Source: Beroe forskalii (lineage: Eukaryota > Ctenophora > Nuda > Beroida > Beroidae). From it: a stretch of 64,000 bases of DNA. The notes beneath the pieces are model-generated. The model searched no databases. It saw nothing but the letters and a program-made list of their open reading frames with translations, and had not been told where the DNA came from. The first letter of the stretch is position 1, and the number at the start of each line of letters is the position of its first letter. Below are positions 44,649 to 57,661 of this stretch, in pieces. A program made the translations under genes and the position numbers. The stretch covers positions 248,001 through 312,000 of the forward strand of contig WFMF01000112.1 of assembly GCA_011033025.1 (NCBI GenBank), in the 5' to 3' direction.

Positions 44649-47600
44649 GAACGGCATTTTTGGTATTGTCAAATGAAACAAATAACAGAAAAAGTTGATT
44701 ATGAATTTGATTAGCTGATGAATTAGAGTAAGCGGGATTAGACACATGTGAACATTTTATCTTATCGGTTTTGTTGAAAAAACAGGGAAATTATGATTTA
44801 GCAGGAAAATTTCCCTGAGGAGAGTCTGGACCTACCTACTGAAAATGCAGAATAGTTCGTAAAAATTATGCCCAATACAATTTAGCAAGTTAGACAAGAA
44901 GCATAGATCTCAGCCACAACTTACCCATAATACTTGATGTAGAATCATGAAAATACAAGAATGTAAGTTGTAACAATGTACTTGATGTCCATGAAGATGA
45001 AGTACACGTAAATTAAAACGCTAGTTACGGTAGTCCATGACTTGTGCAGTGTAATGGTGCGTCATGTAATAAAGTAATAAAGTCATTAAAATGAGAGTCA
45101 GTGAGCCTTCTTCGGCTTCGTGCCGTCATTAACTTGTTTTCAATTCAACTAGAAATTTCCCATTTCGATTGTTTCCAGTTTCCTTATTAAGTTGAAAAGC
45201 ATTATTGTACACTGAAGGCGCTTGTTTACGTGTTTACCACAGTAGAAGCATAGAGGAGTGTTCAAACTTTAAACAGCGTAACCACAGTTATTAAGATTTA
45301 GCATACCATGTGGATTGTGGATGTATAAACCAGAGCTACAGAATAAACCACTTACAAAATCGGTTCACCTTCTGGAATGATCTCAAGCGCAGAAGAGGAA
45401 TGTACACCTTTTTAACTAGCGTAGTATTTCTTGAGTTCATATTAACAGTCAGAACGTTCGTATGATTAGTTTTGAAATTATCATTGTAACATGATATTAT
45501 GCCGAAAACAGTCAGATTATTTCTAATGATTTTTCTAATGTGAGAGACAATGGGAAGAAGCGAAGAACGGTAGAAAATGAAATTAAAGTGGAACGAATGG
45601 TGTAGAAGTGAATAGTTATTAATGTGATTAGTTCGGCTCCATCCACGAATGTATTGTTATATTCAAGTTACACTACCTCACTTCGTGCATACAGTATTAT
45701 CATGTATACGGTGGTCCATGAATTCATGAAATGGAGGAATGATGAAAAGAGGAACAATTTATTAACATGCGTTAATGGAATTTAAGATTTTAAAAATCAA
45801 TTATGAATCATATTAAATACTTAGCAGACTCTGAACATTCCAGAATAGAAGAACAATTAATTAATTAACAACCTATGAAATTATAATCAGAGGCTCAGAA
45901 AATCCAATATATTACAAATTACTGTCGCTCTGTCACCTAGATGTCACACTGTGACAATGTGACATCAGGATGTTACAGAATTACATGTCACATTCCCAGC
46001 AAAAGGAATTAAAAGGTCTCCGAAGAAACACATCGTAATTGACAGGTTGCAGGGCATTTTGACTTTTAATCCTATTCAAAAAAAACAAAATAGGTATAAT
46101 AACTTCGGAAATTATCCCTGTGTTTCGCGAAAACCAATGCAACATCCTTTCAACGAATGTTACAAGAACACTTAGCAATCTATAATGTCGAAGAGAGTAA
46201 GGGGACAGGAGGTTTTTCGTCATTTTGGACATTTTTATACATTTGTGTAGGTATGTAACGACTGAACAGGTACTGAGGTGAAATGAAATTAGAGCCATGA
46301 TGTCAAAGTCTCCAAATCATTTTCACACACCCTTAGAATATAATCTAGCGTGTTCCTTCCCTGATTAGATTCGTTTCCATGAAAACCATGCAACCCACTA
46401 ACCAAGTAACTGCCAACACTTCCAACAGCTCAACATTGATATGTAAGGTTTAGCAGTTTTAGGGGCAAATATCACGTGGTACATGGGCACAGTCCGTCAG
46501 TACGTGTGCACATCTGAACACGAGCAATGCAAGATTAGTGGCATTTTTCACTTTTTCATCGGTTCTGTCTGCAACGTTTTCACATTTCATGCATTTAAAG
46601 ATTTTATGGATTCTCAACACGTACAAGTGCACATCTCCTCCAACCAACTGCTACCGGAGTAGCTGGTGGGATCCAGGACTCAAGAAGGTGCTAATATGAA
46701 CTGGGAAACACTCCCTTTATCGGCACACACACCACCCAATAATCAGACATACTGCGTGTGCTATCCTGTATTTCTGTAACATTTAATTATTTATATAAAT
46801 TGGAAGTAACGGACATTATCTGGTGGTGGTGCATGACACATCAGGCACTGTCACGTCGTCAATTCACCATTCTAAAACACAGATGTGACGTCAAACGACA
46901 CCCTCTCTCGAGTGCCCGGCACAGAAAACTCTAAAATATGGTGATAAGGCAGCAGACGATAGGGCCATAATAAGACATGTACGTTATTTCAACATGGCGC
47001 TAACATTTCGAGACAGTGTGTCACACATCGCATCTTCAATTCAGGAGAGTGTCATCTGCTGAGTTGAGCAGAGCAGATGAAATTTAAATTCTAAAATGCA
47101 AGATAGGTGCTAATATCAACCAATTTACTAATCTCGTGACATGATGTCTGATATCTATATTCTATGTTTTTGATTCGTCGATCAACAGCTTGAGGTTTGA
47201 GTTTATGGTTCAGAAACCTTAATCTAATAGTCCATTCTGATAAAAATGATTATTCATAAAGTTAATTTAAACCAAACTTCACAGGTAATTTCGACGTAAC
47301 TGAGTCGTATTAATGTTGTTTTCCTCTCAAAATAATTCCTTTTGAATGTCGGCTAATATTCCAAGGGAATATAATGGTGCCCCCTGGGCTTTTAGTTCTG
47401 AAACCTAATTCCCCCGTACACATATTAATAACATAAAACTAAACAAATTCGTTGATATTTGCTCTTTTCACGTGGCCCATTCTAACGAGAGCTTCCCACG
47501 AACAGAAGGCGAGTGATTGTGACGTCACTATGACGAGTTACCATGGTGTTTTCATGCCGTCACGAGGTGCCTATGTCTCAGGGTGACTCACCAACCTCTC

Positions 47601-48990
47601 CGTTTATAGCAGACACTTCACCGACAATTCATTGCACTTTTCAGCTGAGTACGTAAATCTAATTTCCCTACTTTGACACGGGTCGCTTGTTTTGTTGTAT
47701 AGGGTATATAATATAACCAAGCAAATAATATATCACATTATATTAATTTATCTTATGTGTGAGTCCCGATTCAATATATTTTTTATATTAGAATATAGGA
47801 AGTTATAGAGACATCTTGGGGTCAGGAATTAATGTGGCATCAGAAGTTATCAAGAAGTCTGGTGAAACGGGTTCGTAATAATCAACATGATAATACGATA
47901 TAAAAATATACAGTGCATGTTCTTCCAAATCTACTGTATTTGCGATTCAAATAAACGGAACACACAGGTATGAATCGTAAACATGATAATATTATTTTGC
48001 TAACGCTATTGTCCAGTCTTTTGATACCTGGATTCAAAATTTAACGAATATCCGTCCGAAAAAATGGAGAATTTGCCGTGGCCAGCAATATCCAAGTTTA
48101 TAAGAATCTTGATAAATGAAAAATCAGCGTTTAGCAATAACATGTCAACGAGTAAAAGAACAAATCATATCTATCACATACTTAGATTAGCTGTCGAAAT
48201 TTAGAGGCAAGTGGTACTAACAACTAGTCGAAAAGAGTATCGTACGCAAGGGCACCATTCCATGCTACTCCTGTGTTGTGGACATGATGGACTTTTATTA
48301 AGAAATTCCATTTGATACTCAAGCATCTGTTATCTACTTATCTTGGAGTACTAGCCTTCATATAATACGAACCAGGTGAATAATTATTGAATTTTTGTAT
48401 GGAGTCCATGCACTTATAATTATGCCATTCGACGTTATTCATTTGCACCTTGAAACCATGAACAAGACGTCACTCATTCACTCAGAGCTAGCACTTGAGT
48501 ATGAAGTATAAGTACTCAAGTGTAACCTCCAGTTTAGGGATCTAGTTTCAGTTTAGGGCTTTAGGGATACCTTATTGGCCCTTATTTACTTATTAAACCG
48601 GCCCTTATTATTGAGATAAAAACGACTTTATAATTTTTGTGCTAACTTACTAAGGGCCGGTGAAAGTGGGGTCGGTTCAATATAAGGCCAATTGATTATT
48701 AATAGTTCAAATGAAAGTCTTATTACTTGACTTATACAGTATTTAATCAATTATTTGAACGTCATTATATAACACAGATTATAACCTGAATCATGAGATC
48801 ACACCAGGTTTTGAGTCTTTAGTTGCAATTTATTGATCATAAAAAACCTTGATCTGGAAAAACCTTTAATCAGGCATCCACAAGAGCACAAGCCCACAAG
48901 ATAAAGATTTATTCTGTAAGAAACAGTTCCCATCAAGGCAGGTCAGTATTCAGTGATTGGTAAAATTACAAAAATATGGAGTAAATCCGT
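44649..48990. other. 4.3 kb without recognisable gene
   Basis: AT-rich, mostly unique sequence. Two minus-strand frames (45981-46298 and 46459-46647) have no motif, splice signal or repeat that would support them. A TGACGTCA-like site lies near 47519. This may be intergenic sequence downstream of the receptor gene. Confidence 0.4.
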
Positions 48991-49001
48991 TGTTGTTTTT
49001 C

Positions 49002-50064
49002 TCATGATCTCAAAAGCACCTGCTTTACTCGATTAAAAAGGGCAACATATCTGGCTCTAAGCTGCGGCTTCCTCGTGATCAGAATGATAGGGTAAAGTGC
49101 AGCGTTGAGAAGGATCAGAGTAAAAAGAGAGATTCCAGTAATGACACCCTGTGTTGCCAAGCTAGGCAACTTATATTGATTTGTATCATCATAGTGAAAC
49201 CCAATGAGTATCCCCCAGCCGAGAGCCCAGAAGAACGCAGCAGTGTGGCAGACGAAGAAGAGAAGAGAGGTGAGGACGATGGTAACAGCTGCCGTGTGTC
49301 GGGATCGTGTCAGTTCCCTGGTCGAGGCTGTACACTGCTTATCTCTCCGCAGGTACACCACCTGAATAATCATGCACACGAGAACCACGATAGGCATCAG
49401 CAGGTATAATCCTACGAATGTTACTAATGTCACAGCATAGAAAACTACCGGTTTGTCCTCAACACAGCGGGAATGGTCGATAATGCCATCTGAAGGGTTG
49501 CAAAATCCTGAGATCACCGATATGGAACCGGGAAACTGGATAAGCGAGACCACATGAAAGTAAGGATCACTGTGAACCTGTGCAAGGAGCGGCATCAGAA
49601 TGACACAACACAACATGTCGGAGATATGGAGTAAGATATTGAGTGTTGCAATGCATATGAGTACTTTTGTTACCCCTGAAAAGTTGTAGCGGCGAAAAGG
49701 GTCAGTGAGGTGCACGGTTAGAGTGAGGGCGAGAGTGACATAGAGGGTTCTAGATATGGAGTAACCTGACATGCCTGTCACCATTAAGTTGTAAAGGCTT
49801 TTTATAGAGGACTGACTCATTGCAAACACCTTGGTACACAAAGATGCTTATAAATGAAGTTATCAGGAGGGCCAGACCAGTCAAGATGTCAGAAAGAGCA
49901 ATACCCATAAAGAGACGGGGTACAAACTTAGCTCTATCGACCCAGTAATCGGATATTATAAGTACGTTGTGGCTGATAACAAGCAGAGAGAGAGGTATGT
50001 TGATGGGAGCCAGATCGTATGTTGCTCCTCTGAAAATAATGAACTGATCATCTGATGGGGACAT
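49002..50064 (-). CDS. Class A (rhodopsin-like) G protein-coupled receptor, one frame break
   Basis: From ATG at 50064 the minus strand encodes about 350 residues with seven hydrophobic segments. TM1 is near APINIPLSLLVISHN. TM2 reads FMGIALSDILTGLALLITSF, with the usual S-D. TM3 is near SRTLYVTLALTLTV and is followed by DPFRRYN instead of a DRY motif. TM5 is near FYAVTLVTFVGLYLLMP and TM6 near VLTSLLFFVCHTAAFFW. TM7 reads LILLNAALYPIIL, an NPxxY-like site with A for P, then a short basic tail. Extracellular cysteines occur in FCNPSDG and SRCVED. The frame changes by one at about 49795-49830, near a run of five A, so TM1-2 and TM3-7 are in different frames. The ligand class cannot be told. 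The break may be a sequence error or a real lesion. Confidence 0.8.
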
Positions 50065-50583
50065 CTCAGTCAGCACTGCACCCTAGAATGGTGGTGTAAA
50101 TTATTCCGAATACGAAAGAAACTTTATAGACTAGATAGATAAGTGATGGGGCTTACTAAAGCACCCGTAGTTCCCCTAAACACAGGATTGAAGGAGTAAA
50201 AGCATGATCATACCCTTCAGTAGGTCGGCATGTTCGGTGTTCCCATTCAGGTATGAACTTAATAGACTATGAAGTGAGAAAAATTTATGTGATCTCGAGA
50301 AGATTGAAGAAACTTCGAAAAAATTCGAACTCCTGGAGTCCTTGCAAAGCTGTAACTTCATACAAACTTGTAACAACAGTACACAATATGCATCCAGAAT
50401 AAACGTGGAAGTGGATCCCATGAACTACTTAGAAAATTTGAGGAATGTTTCTGAACCTGACCAGTGTACTCAGGGCAAAGATTCACTCCAAAACTAATGA
50501 AAGCGTCGGACATTGGGATATAACTAGCAAAATAGCAGGTTAGTAGGACCCATGACCTCTCACCTCTGGTAATCACTAAAGCA

Positions 50584-50790
50584 GGACTCAGTGATCAGTT
50601 GGTATACTGGTATAACGGTTTCAAGTCTGGCTCATGATCAAAAGATCCCGGGTTCGATTCCCTGCAATTCCCACTGAGCTAAGGGTGAAAGGTATCTTGG
50701 TATCTCAAGCCTATGCAGCCACGTGTTTCACTCAGCCTTGCATACAGGAAACTGTGCAGATGGGTTAAATGATGAGCTGCCCATTGCAGC
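50584..50790 (+). mobile_element. tRNA-derived SINE candidate
   Basis: An A-box-like TGATCAGTTGGTATA (about 50592) and a B box GGTTCGATTCC (50651-50661) sit about 50 bp apart, as in RNA polymerase III promoters inside tRNA genes. Between them GGCTCATGATCAAAAGATCC resembles an anticodon arm. The acceptor ends do not pair, so it is not a working tRNA gene. About 120 bp of unrelated body follow. The right end is not clear. Confidence 0.6.
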
Positions 50791-50799
50791 TAAGTATCG

Positions 50800-52100
50800 G
50801 GCAATTAAAGTATGGATTAAACTTCTTTATCCATTACTGGCTTGTTAACTTGGATCTTTTGATCCCTGTCATTGGACATACGGATGTTGGAATCGAAGTA
50901 AAACCTTCAACAACAATAAGAAATAACAAGCAACAAGTGAAAAATGAAAATTAAACAAATAAACTTTAATCGTGCAATTGCTTGCAGAGTTGACTTGATG
51001 AGAGAGGCAAATTAGCAGAAATAGTGTCAACCTAGGAATAATGGCAAAGATTAAATTAAATATCAATGTATTTGAGAAATACAGAGTAATAAAACATTAT
51101 TCCAAAATGGTCAGGTGAATGTAGCAACTAAATTTGGATCTAGGTACACATGCTTTTAGAATAATCAGAAATATTTGACAATGTAGGATACATAACAATC
51201 ACAGTTCTTGAATGCTGATGTTTCCAATATATTATATAATATTCCAAATGTCCAAACAATGACGAAAAAAATTATTCCCATCATTAGTCCCACCCGTTCA
51301 TAAGTTGCTATGGCTCTAATACCTTTTTGTGAAAGAATTTGGGATAAGCAACCTGCTTATCATTCATGGTATAAGTATAAGTAGGTCGCTTATCCCATTT
51401 AATTAGAACAAATACAACCAATAAGTATTTAGTAAGATCTAGTACTCACAGAGTTGTAAGATGCTTGGCTTTGCTCAGCTTTATGCATCCTGTTGCAATA
51501 TTTTTCAGTGAATAAATTGTTAGTGGGTAGGGCACAGGGAGGAAATTGAATTATACAACGGCCATAGTATCCTTCAAATCACTTTTTCATAAAGGTAGTA
51601 TTTTCTCAACAAATGCAAACACATCAAAGGGGCACAGCCTATAATAATAGACTCATTACTAATTGTAACAATTGAAAATCCTTGATGTTCTCTGATCTAT
51701 TTTGAAAGGAAGTAGTTGGTACTTTTCAGCAGAAATATATTCATTTCTTGCATGAAATTATGTTGGCACATAAATCATTAAAGAAAACTCACATTAGTCC
51801 AGTAGTGGAGTTGTATCTTGCTTTCCTGTTCCCTGAAAAATTATGCCAATGTTATTTATCACTATCAAAAACCATTTGATGGTTAGCTGTCTACTCTATT
51901 TCAATCTTGCATCAAGATACAAGATTGAATACAGTGGCCATACTGTTTCCCTTGTTTCAGGTTCCCATCAATTAACTACTAACCAGCTATCTAATATGTG
52001 TGTATTACAATCAGCAAATGAATCCCATTTCAACAGTTGACATAGGTATAATCAATTATATCATTTAAGTAAATTGCTTTACATAAGCTTAGGGAAAAGG
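50800..52100. other. AT-rich stretch, no gene; one hairpin
   Basis: Nothing coding is recognised. An imperfect inverted repeat with 20-bp arms, GGGATAAGCAACCTGCTTAT (51341-51360) and ATAAGTAGGTCGCTTATCCC (51377-51396), has a 16-base loop. Confidence 0.5.
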
Positions 52101-52684
52101 AAGCGAGGCATTGTGAAAGTGAAAGTGGTTGAAAATGAAAAGCATCTATGCTCCCAGATAAGATCCCAGTTTATAAATTAAGTGCTTAATTAGCTTTACC
52201 TGAAGCATTCTCATTGTTGTCAGTGAAGGATGTCAATTTGACTTTTTCAAGAATATCTGAAAGTTCCATTGACTTCACCATAGCAGAAAACTTTGACAGA
52301 GGGTATTTTCCATCAGCAAAATATCAACATACAATCCTCATCCTCAAATTGTTGTCTAGGTATGATCCATTTAGTTTCTGAGGCCATCAAAAAGTATTGT
52401 TCAACTCAATTCAATTGTCAATTTTTGTAGCACAGCTACTAAATCATATAGAAAATTTCTCCCCTGATGTATAACTAATGGAGCATCTAGGGTGTGCTGA
52501 GGGCGGCACCATTGTATGATATTTTGAATCCAATCGGACAATTTCCAACACATTTTTTAATTTCTGTAATGCAAATGCATGATGGTAAGTTAAACAACAG
52601 TTAGTGAAATTGTTAGAAGCAAAGTTATTGATCCCTTCTTTTCGTGCCATCTGCACACATATGTGTTAGTGCTGGCTTGGTCAC

Positions 52685-53879
52685 CCATATCCAAAAAATG
52701 AAAAATTTCCTCCGAACCAGAAATTTTTGCCCATTTCGCAGCCTACTCGCTTCACTCACAAAACTTTTGCCTATTTTGCTGTCCATCGCTTCGCTTTTGA
52801 AATTGATTCCATTTTGCCAGCGAAGCAAACAGGTCTCAAAATTGGCTTCTTTAATGATTATTATTAAGCAAAAGCAATTATTTTGAGTGCAATATCACGA
52901 ACAGTCAGTCAATTGCATGTAGACTTTTTGATTTCGAATCCTACTGACACTGTTCTTCGACGCAGGCGAAATTTTCGAAAGTTTTACATGCCTAAGACTC
53001 ACACTGTGTCTTTGGCCAATTTAATAACATCATTTGATGACATCAGCCCGCTGCAGGCGAAAATTTGGAAGGTTCTACCTCTGAGACTGTTTAGGATCAA
53101 TATTCAGTAACATAATTTGATCACAACAGCCCGCCACAGGCGAAAATTTGGAACCTCTTTTACATCTGAGACTGTCTAGTATCAATTCAGCATAATAATT
53201 TCATCACAACAGCGCGCTGTAGGTGAAAAATTTGGAACCTGTTTCACCTCTGAGACTGTTTAGGATCATTCTAGCAGCATAATTTGACCATGACAGCCCG
53301 CCGCAGGCAAATTTTTAAGTTTTATTGAATATGAATTTGGTAAACGTAATGTAAGTAATAATAGGATTGATTACAAGTACAATATCCCGTCGCAGGCAAA
53401 AAATTTGAAAGTCTTACATCTGAAACTGTTTCTGAAAGTATTCCTGACCAATTTAGTGACATCACAACAGCCTGTTGAAGGCAAAAATTTTCAAGGTTTT
53501 TCGCATCTGAATCAATTTAATTTGTTTTCCCTGGGAAGGTGCTCAAATGGAGGGATGATGCCTCTGAAGATGCCGATTCAGATTGTGTGTAATGTGTATG
53601 CAGGCACGTTTTTGCACATTCCACATTGAATATCTTTCTGATACGGTTTATACATGATCCTAATTCTTATCACTGAAAACTGTTAGTTAGTGCAGGAATG
53701 ATTTGAAATTTCATTTATAATTGATTCATTCGAATGCAATTCGGGTAAAACACAGTACAGAAAATCAAATTTTCTGTACTAGCTTTCCGCTGAGAATTTC
53801 CTCCGTTTCCACGAAAATTTCCTCTGACTCAAAATTTCCTCCGAACCAGGTTTGCTGGTTCGCGACTTTTTGGATATGG
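52685..53879. mobile_element. TIR element with 10-bp target duplication and tandem-repeat core (1.2 kb)
   Basis: Ends CCATATCCAAAAA and TTTTTGGATATGG are flanked by GCTTGGTCAC on both sides (52675-52684 and 53880-53889). The inverted paralogue near 63155-63170 has the uninterrupted site GCTGGCTTGGTCACATCACC (as complement), so this is a direct empty-site comparison. A duplication of this size suggests a MULE-type transposase. The core (about 52930-53520) has about six ~85-bp units with ACAGCCCGCCGCAGGCGAAA and CTGAGACTGTTTAGGATC. Both ends also carry TTTCCTCCGAACCAG. No coding capacity. Confidence 0.92.
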
Positions 53880-54008
53880 GCTTGGTCACATCACCCAAAA
53901 ATTTGAACTGGGCTGGGACAATAAACTGAAACAGCTTAAAACTAGAAACTTCCTGCTCATGCAATAAGGAGGAAACACTCCATGTCAAAATAAAATAAAA
54001 TATAATAA

Positions 54009-54760
54009 AATGGGGGAGCGTTGGGCGCCCGTCAAATGCATTCAACCCCACAACACGGTCGCAAGTCCGTGTGCCACAGTGTTAGCTTTCAGTACACCAT
54101 ATCATTTTTGGTGCCTCATGCTTTATTTGGATCTGCGTAGCTCTCTGATGAAGGCATTTCTTTCATGGATCCCGTCAAAGACTATGGTTGGAGTTGTTGG
54201 AGAGTTCTGTGGCTTGACTACAAAGATGACTGTATTTGTTCTACAAAGAAGATGTTTTTAACCTTGCAAGCAAGGGTAAAGTCGCCCAGAATGGAGTCCC
54301 ATTGTTTCTCTGGTTCATTCTCGTCTCTTCGGAGTCGCAGCCTGATTTATGTTTACAAGTAAACACAGTCGACTTGATCTTTTGATCTTGTTAGGACCAG
54401 ATGGAACTTTATCTTCCCTACACTGGATAAAGACATTGATGAACTTAATTTCCTTGATGAACTTGGAGCTTCTGAAACTAACACACTACATCTTGTGGTT
54501 GGGGGAGCGTTGGGCGCCCGTCAAATGCATTCAACCCCACAACACGGTCGCAAGTCCGTGTGCCACAGTGTTAGCTTTCAGTACACCATATCATTTTTGG
54601 TGCCTCATGCTTTATTTGGATCTGCCTAGCTCTCTGATGAAGGCATTTCTTTCATGGATCCTGTCAAAGACTATGGTTGGAGTTGTTGAAGAGTTCTGTG
54701 GCTTGACTACAAAGATGACTGTATTTGTTCTACAAAGAAAATAAAATAATATAAATAAAA
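54009..54760. repeat. Dispersed repeat, two tandem copies (~490-bp period)
   Basis: 54009-54247 and 54499-54739 are near-identical (GGGGGAGCGTTGGGCGCCCG ... GACTGTATTTGTTCTACAAAG); a third, more diverged copy lies inverted at 62040-62400. The minus strand keeps an open frame in the two left copies with KPQNSPTTPTIVFDGIHERN and AFIRELRRSK (variants in the second). I know no family for it; it could be a fragment of a repeated gene or of a LINE untranslated region. Confidence 0.65.
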
Positions 54761-54773
54761 ACACATAATTATA

Positions 54774-56000
54774 TATTTGAATTAAAAAGAAAACTTTCTT
54801 CAAGACATCAATCTGCAAGACTTTTCTCCAACTCCGTACTTGAACTCCAACATGATCCCTTTAGGTAATGCAATGTAGAGAGCAGCAGGATCCAAATGAG
54901 TCACACCAAGATGAGTGGTGTGCAGGCTTCTTCAGTCGAATACCTACCTCAGCTTTCGGGGTGTTTAAATTTCGAGAGCTTTTTATGAGGTAGGCCCCCA
55001 TGTCACCCCCTGGTACCAGGGTATAGCACTAAAAAAAAAAAAAAATCAAGTGCAGTGACCACTAGCCTGAATTAAACTGAAACTTGCTCTTTGGTCTTTG
55101 TATGTACTCCAAGCATCAAGAAATTAAGTAACACACTTAGTGAAGAGAAGTAGAGGACCGGTGGATGGATCCGGTTATTTGTGTCCTTTTACGTTGCACA
55201 TTAATAGATTAATGAGAAGTGGCATACATCCCGATCCAATACTCCATCTTGAGAGATGCTTCTCTTGAAAATCAGGGTTAAAACATATTTGAATTAAAAA
55301 AGAAAACTTTCTTCAAGAATATCAATCTGCAAGACTTTTCTCCAACTCCTAGCACTTGAACTCCAACATGATCCCTTTAGGTAATGCAATGTAGAGAGCA
55401 GCAGGATCCAAATGAGTCACACCAAGATGAGTGGTGTGCAGGCTTCTTCAGTCGAATACTACCTCAGCTTTTGGGGTGTTTAAATTAAGTAGAGCTTTTT
55501 ATGAGGTAGGCCCCCAGCAGTCACCCCCTGGTACCAGGGTATAGCACTGTCAAGTGCAGTGACCACTAGCCTGAATTAAACTGAAACTTGCTCGTTGGTC
55601 TTTGTATGTACTCCAAGCATCAAGAAATTAAGTAAGACACTTAGTGAAGAGAAGTAGAGGACCGGTGGATGGATCCGGGTTACTTGTGTCCTTTTACGTT
55701 GCACATTAATAGATTAATGAGAAGTGGCATACATCCCGATCCAATACTCCATCTTGAGAGATGCTTCTCTTGAAAATCAGGGTTAAAACATATTTGAATT
55801 AAAAAGAAAACTTTCTTCAAGACATCAATCTGCAAGACTTTTCTCCAACTCCATACTTGAACTCCAACATGATCCCTTTAGGTAATGCAATGTAGAGAGC
55901 AGCAGGATCCAAATGAGTCACACCAAGATGAGTGGTGTGCAGGCTTCTTCAGTCGAATACCTACCTCAGCTTTCGGGGTGTTTAAATTGCGAGAGCTTTT
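54774..56000. repeat. ~510-bp tandem repeat, two and a half copies
   Basis: Units start at 54774, 55286 and 55791 with TTTGAATTAAAAAGAAAACT and contain GAACTCCAACATGATCCCTT, CAGCAGGATCCAAATGAGTC and TACCTCAGCTTTCGGGGTGT. Further copies of the first ~210 bp lie at 61385-61595 and inverted at 62790-63025, and a decayed one near 57800. They tend to sit beside the LINE copies, so the unit may be an associated SINE or a LINE flank. Confidence 0.8.
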
Positions 56001-56453
56001 TATAATAAATATATTTGAAAATATAATAACTATATTTGAAAATATAATATCTATAAAATAAAATAAAATAAAATAAAGTATTTTGATTAACACATCAACA
56101 ATGTTTTCATAAATCAACTGCCTTCAAACTTCCACTATTAACTGGATCTTCCAGCCTCTAATGAGATAATTAAAATTAAAAATATATCTAGGTAACAAAA
56201 CCTGCAATAATGAAAAGGAATGATAACCAGGGTATTAATTATCAACTTAAAATTATGCTGATTAAAAACATGAAATTTGAATGCTTCTAATAATTTAAAT
56301 AAATTTAAAATAATACGGTGAATATAATAAGTTAGATTTAATTACATTAAAGTAATTAGTCAGCTGAGTCTGATTACAAAATAGCTTCCCATATATAGAA
56401 ATAGATCATAAAAATGGCAACACATAATGAAGTTTAAAAAGAATGAAAAAATA

Positions 56454-57661
56454 TTAATACCGTAAGTTGAAGAACCTCTTCTTAGATAGGAATGGTCTTG
56501 TCTTAAGATAATCTACTTGCTGTTGTCTATTCTCTAAGTAATTCACAGTTTCTATCTTGGAGAGTACAACGTCTGAAATGTTCCAGTAGTAGTAGATACT
56601 ATTATGCCCACCTTTTATACAATCATTTTTAAAAAGACTCTAATCTACATTTAAATTCATCCACTGAACAAGAATCTTTCACTGAAATTGGCAGTTTATT
56701 CCATAATTCTCTAACACGTTCAGTAATAAACCCTCTATGCAGCCTCTGAATACTTTTTAGGAATACTGTTCTTAATCTTAAGACTTGAGATCAGATTATG
56801 CCTATTTTTACTGAAATTAAAGATATGATTCAACCCATTAATATTCTTAAAAGCTTTAAAAGTTTCAATAAGGTCACCACGGTAACGTCTTTCAGCCAAT
56901 GTTGTGAGCTGCAGGCATCTCAATCTCTCAGAGTATGGAAGTTGGCCCATCCCATCAATCATACGAGTAAAAGCGCCTTTGGACACTTTCTAAACTAAGA
57001 ATTAGAGACCAATTCCCATGCTCTGGAGATGGATTCACAGCTGAACTCCATATTCTAAGTGTGGCCTTATCAAAGCTTTATATACTCTTAACATAACCGA
57101 ATTTTCTCTTAAGGTATAGTTTCTCAGTATCCAACAAATCATTTGGTTTGACTTTGCTACACATTGCTTAATCTGGTCATTCCAAAGAAGAGTATCTGAG
57201 ATGATAATACCCAGATCTTTTTCTTGCACAGATTCTTCCAAAATATTATTATTAAGCTTATAATCATTCATTGGGTTTCTGTTATGTTTGATGTGTACTA
57301 CTTTACATTTACTTTCATTAAACTTAAGTAACCAACTTTTTTCCCATTTCTCCAATTTTTCTAAATCATCTCTAATATTTTCACACCTATTTGCATTTCC
57401 TATAAGTTTGAGATCATCTGCGAACAGTTTGATTTTGCTCTTTAATTCAGCAGGTAAATCATTAATAAACAGTATGAATAACAATGGCCCTAGCACTGAT
57501 CCTTGAGGGACCCCTGACAAAACATGTTTAAGTGAAGAAAAGGAACCATCTACGTACACCCTCATACTCCTATCTTTAAGAAAATCTCTAATTATTTCTA
57601 GCACTTTCCCTTGAATTCCTAAGTTTTCTAGTTTTGATGAACACATCAACAATGTTTTCAA
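56454..57661 (-). pseudogene. CR1/Jockey-like LINE, reverse transcriptase fragment (copy A)
   Basis: The minus strand encodes the reverse transcriptase from inside the fingers/palm: LSGVPQGSVLGPLLFILFIN, then LFADDLKLIGNA with the catalytic FADD intact, WLLKFNESKCKVVHI, KDLGIIISDTLLWNDQI and YKALIRPHLEYGVQL. It is followed in other frames by LPYSERLRCLQLTTLAERRY and RGDLIETFKAF, and ends FLSKKRFFNLRY with TAA at 56454-56456. At least two frame breaks or stops are present, and everything before the G-x-P-Q-G-S motif region is missing. About 165 bp of similar sequence lies on both sides (56088-56250 and 57643-57800). Confidence 0.9.

Larger units (their letters stand above)
52105..55140. repeat. 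Left arm of a large inverted duplication
   Basis: Matches 62680-63999 in inverse order and orientation: 52105-52410 with 63710-63999, 52430-52684 with 63160-63425, 53880-54000 with 63045-63170, and 54770-55140 with 62680-63035. Each arm has insertions the other lacks, which makes their empty sites readable. The right arm runs off the window. Confidence 0.88.

Noticed and set aside
45981-46647. Two minus-strand frames of 105 and 62 codons
   Set aside because: No supporting motif, splice signals or repeats; lengths are compatible with chance in AT-rich DNA.
49176-49409. Plus-strand frame opposite the receptor
   Set aside because: It is a shadow of the minus-strand receptor coding sequence.
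50584-50672. A functional tRNA gene
   Set aside because: A and B boxes are present but the acceptor stem does not pair and the body continues beyond; SINE is a better reading.
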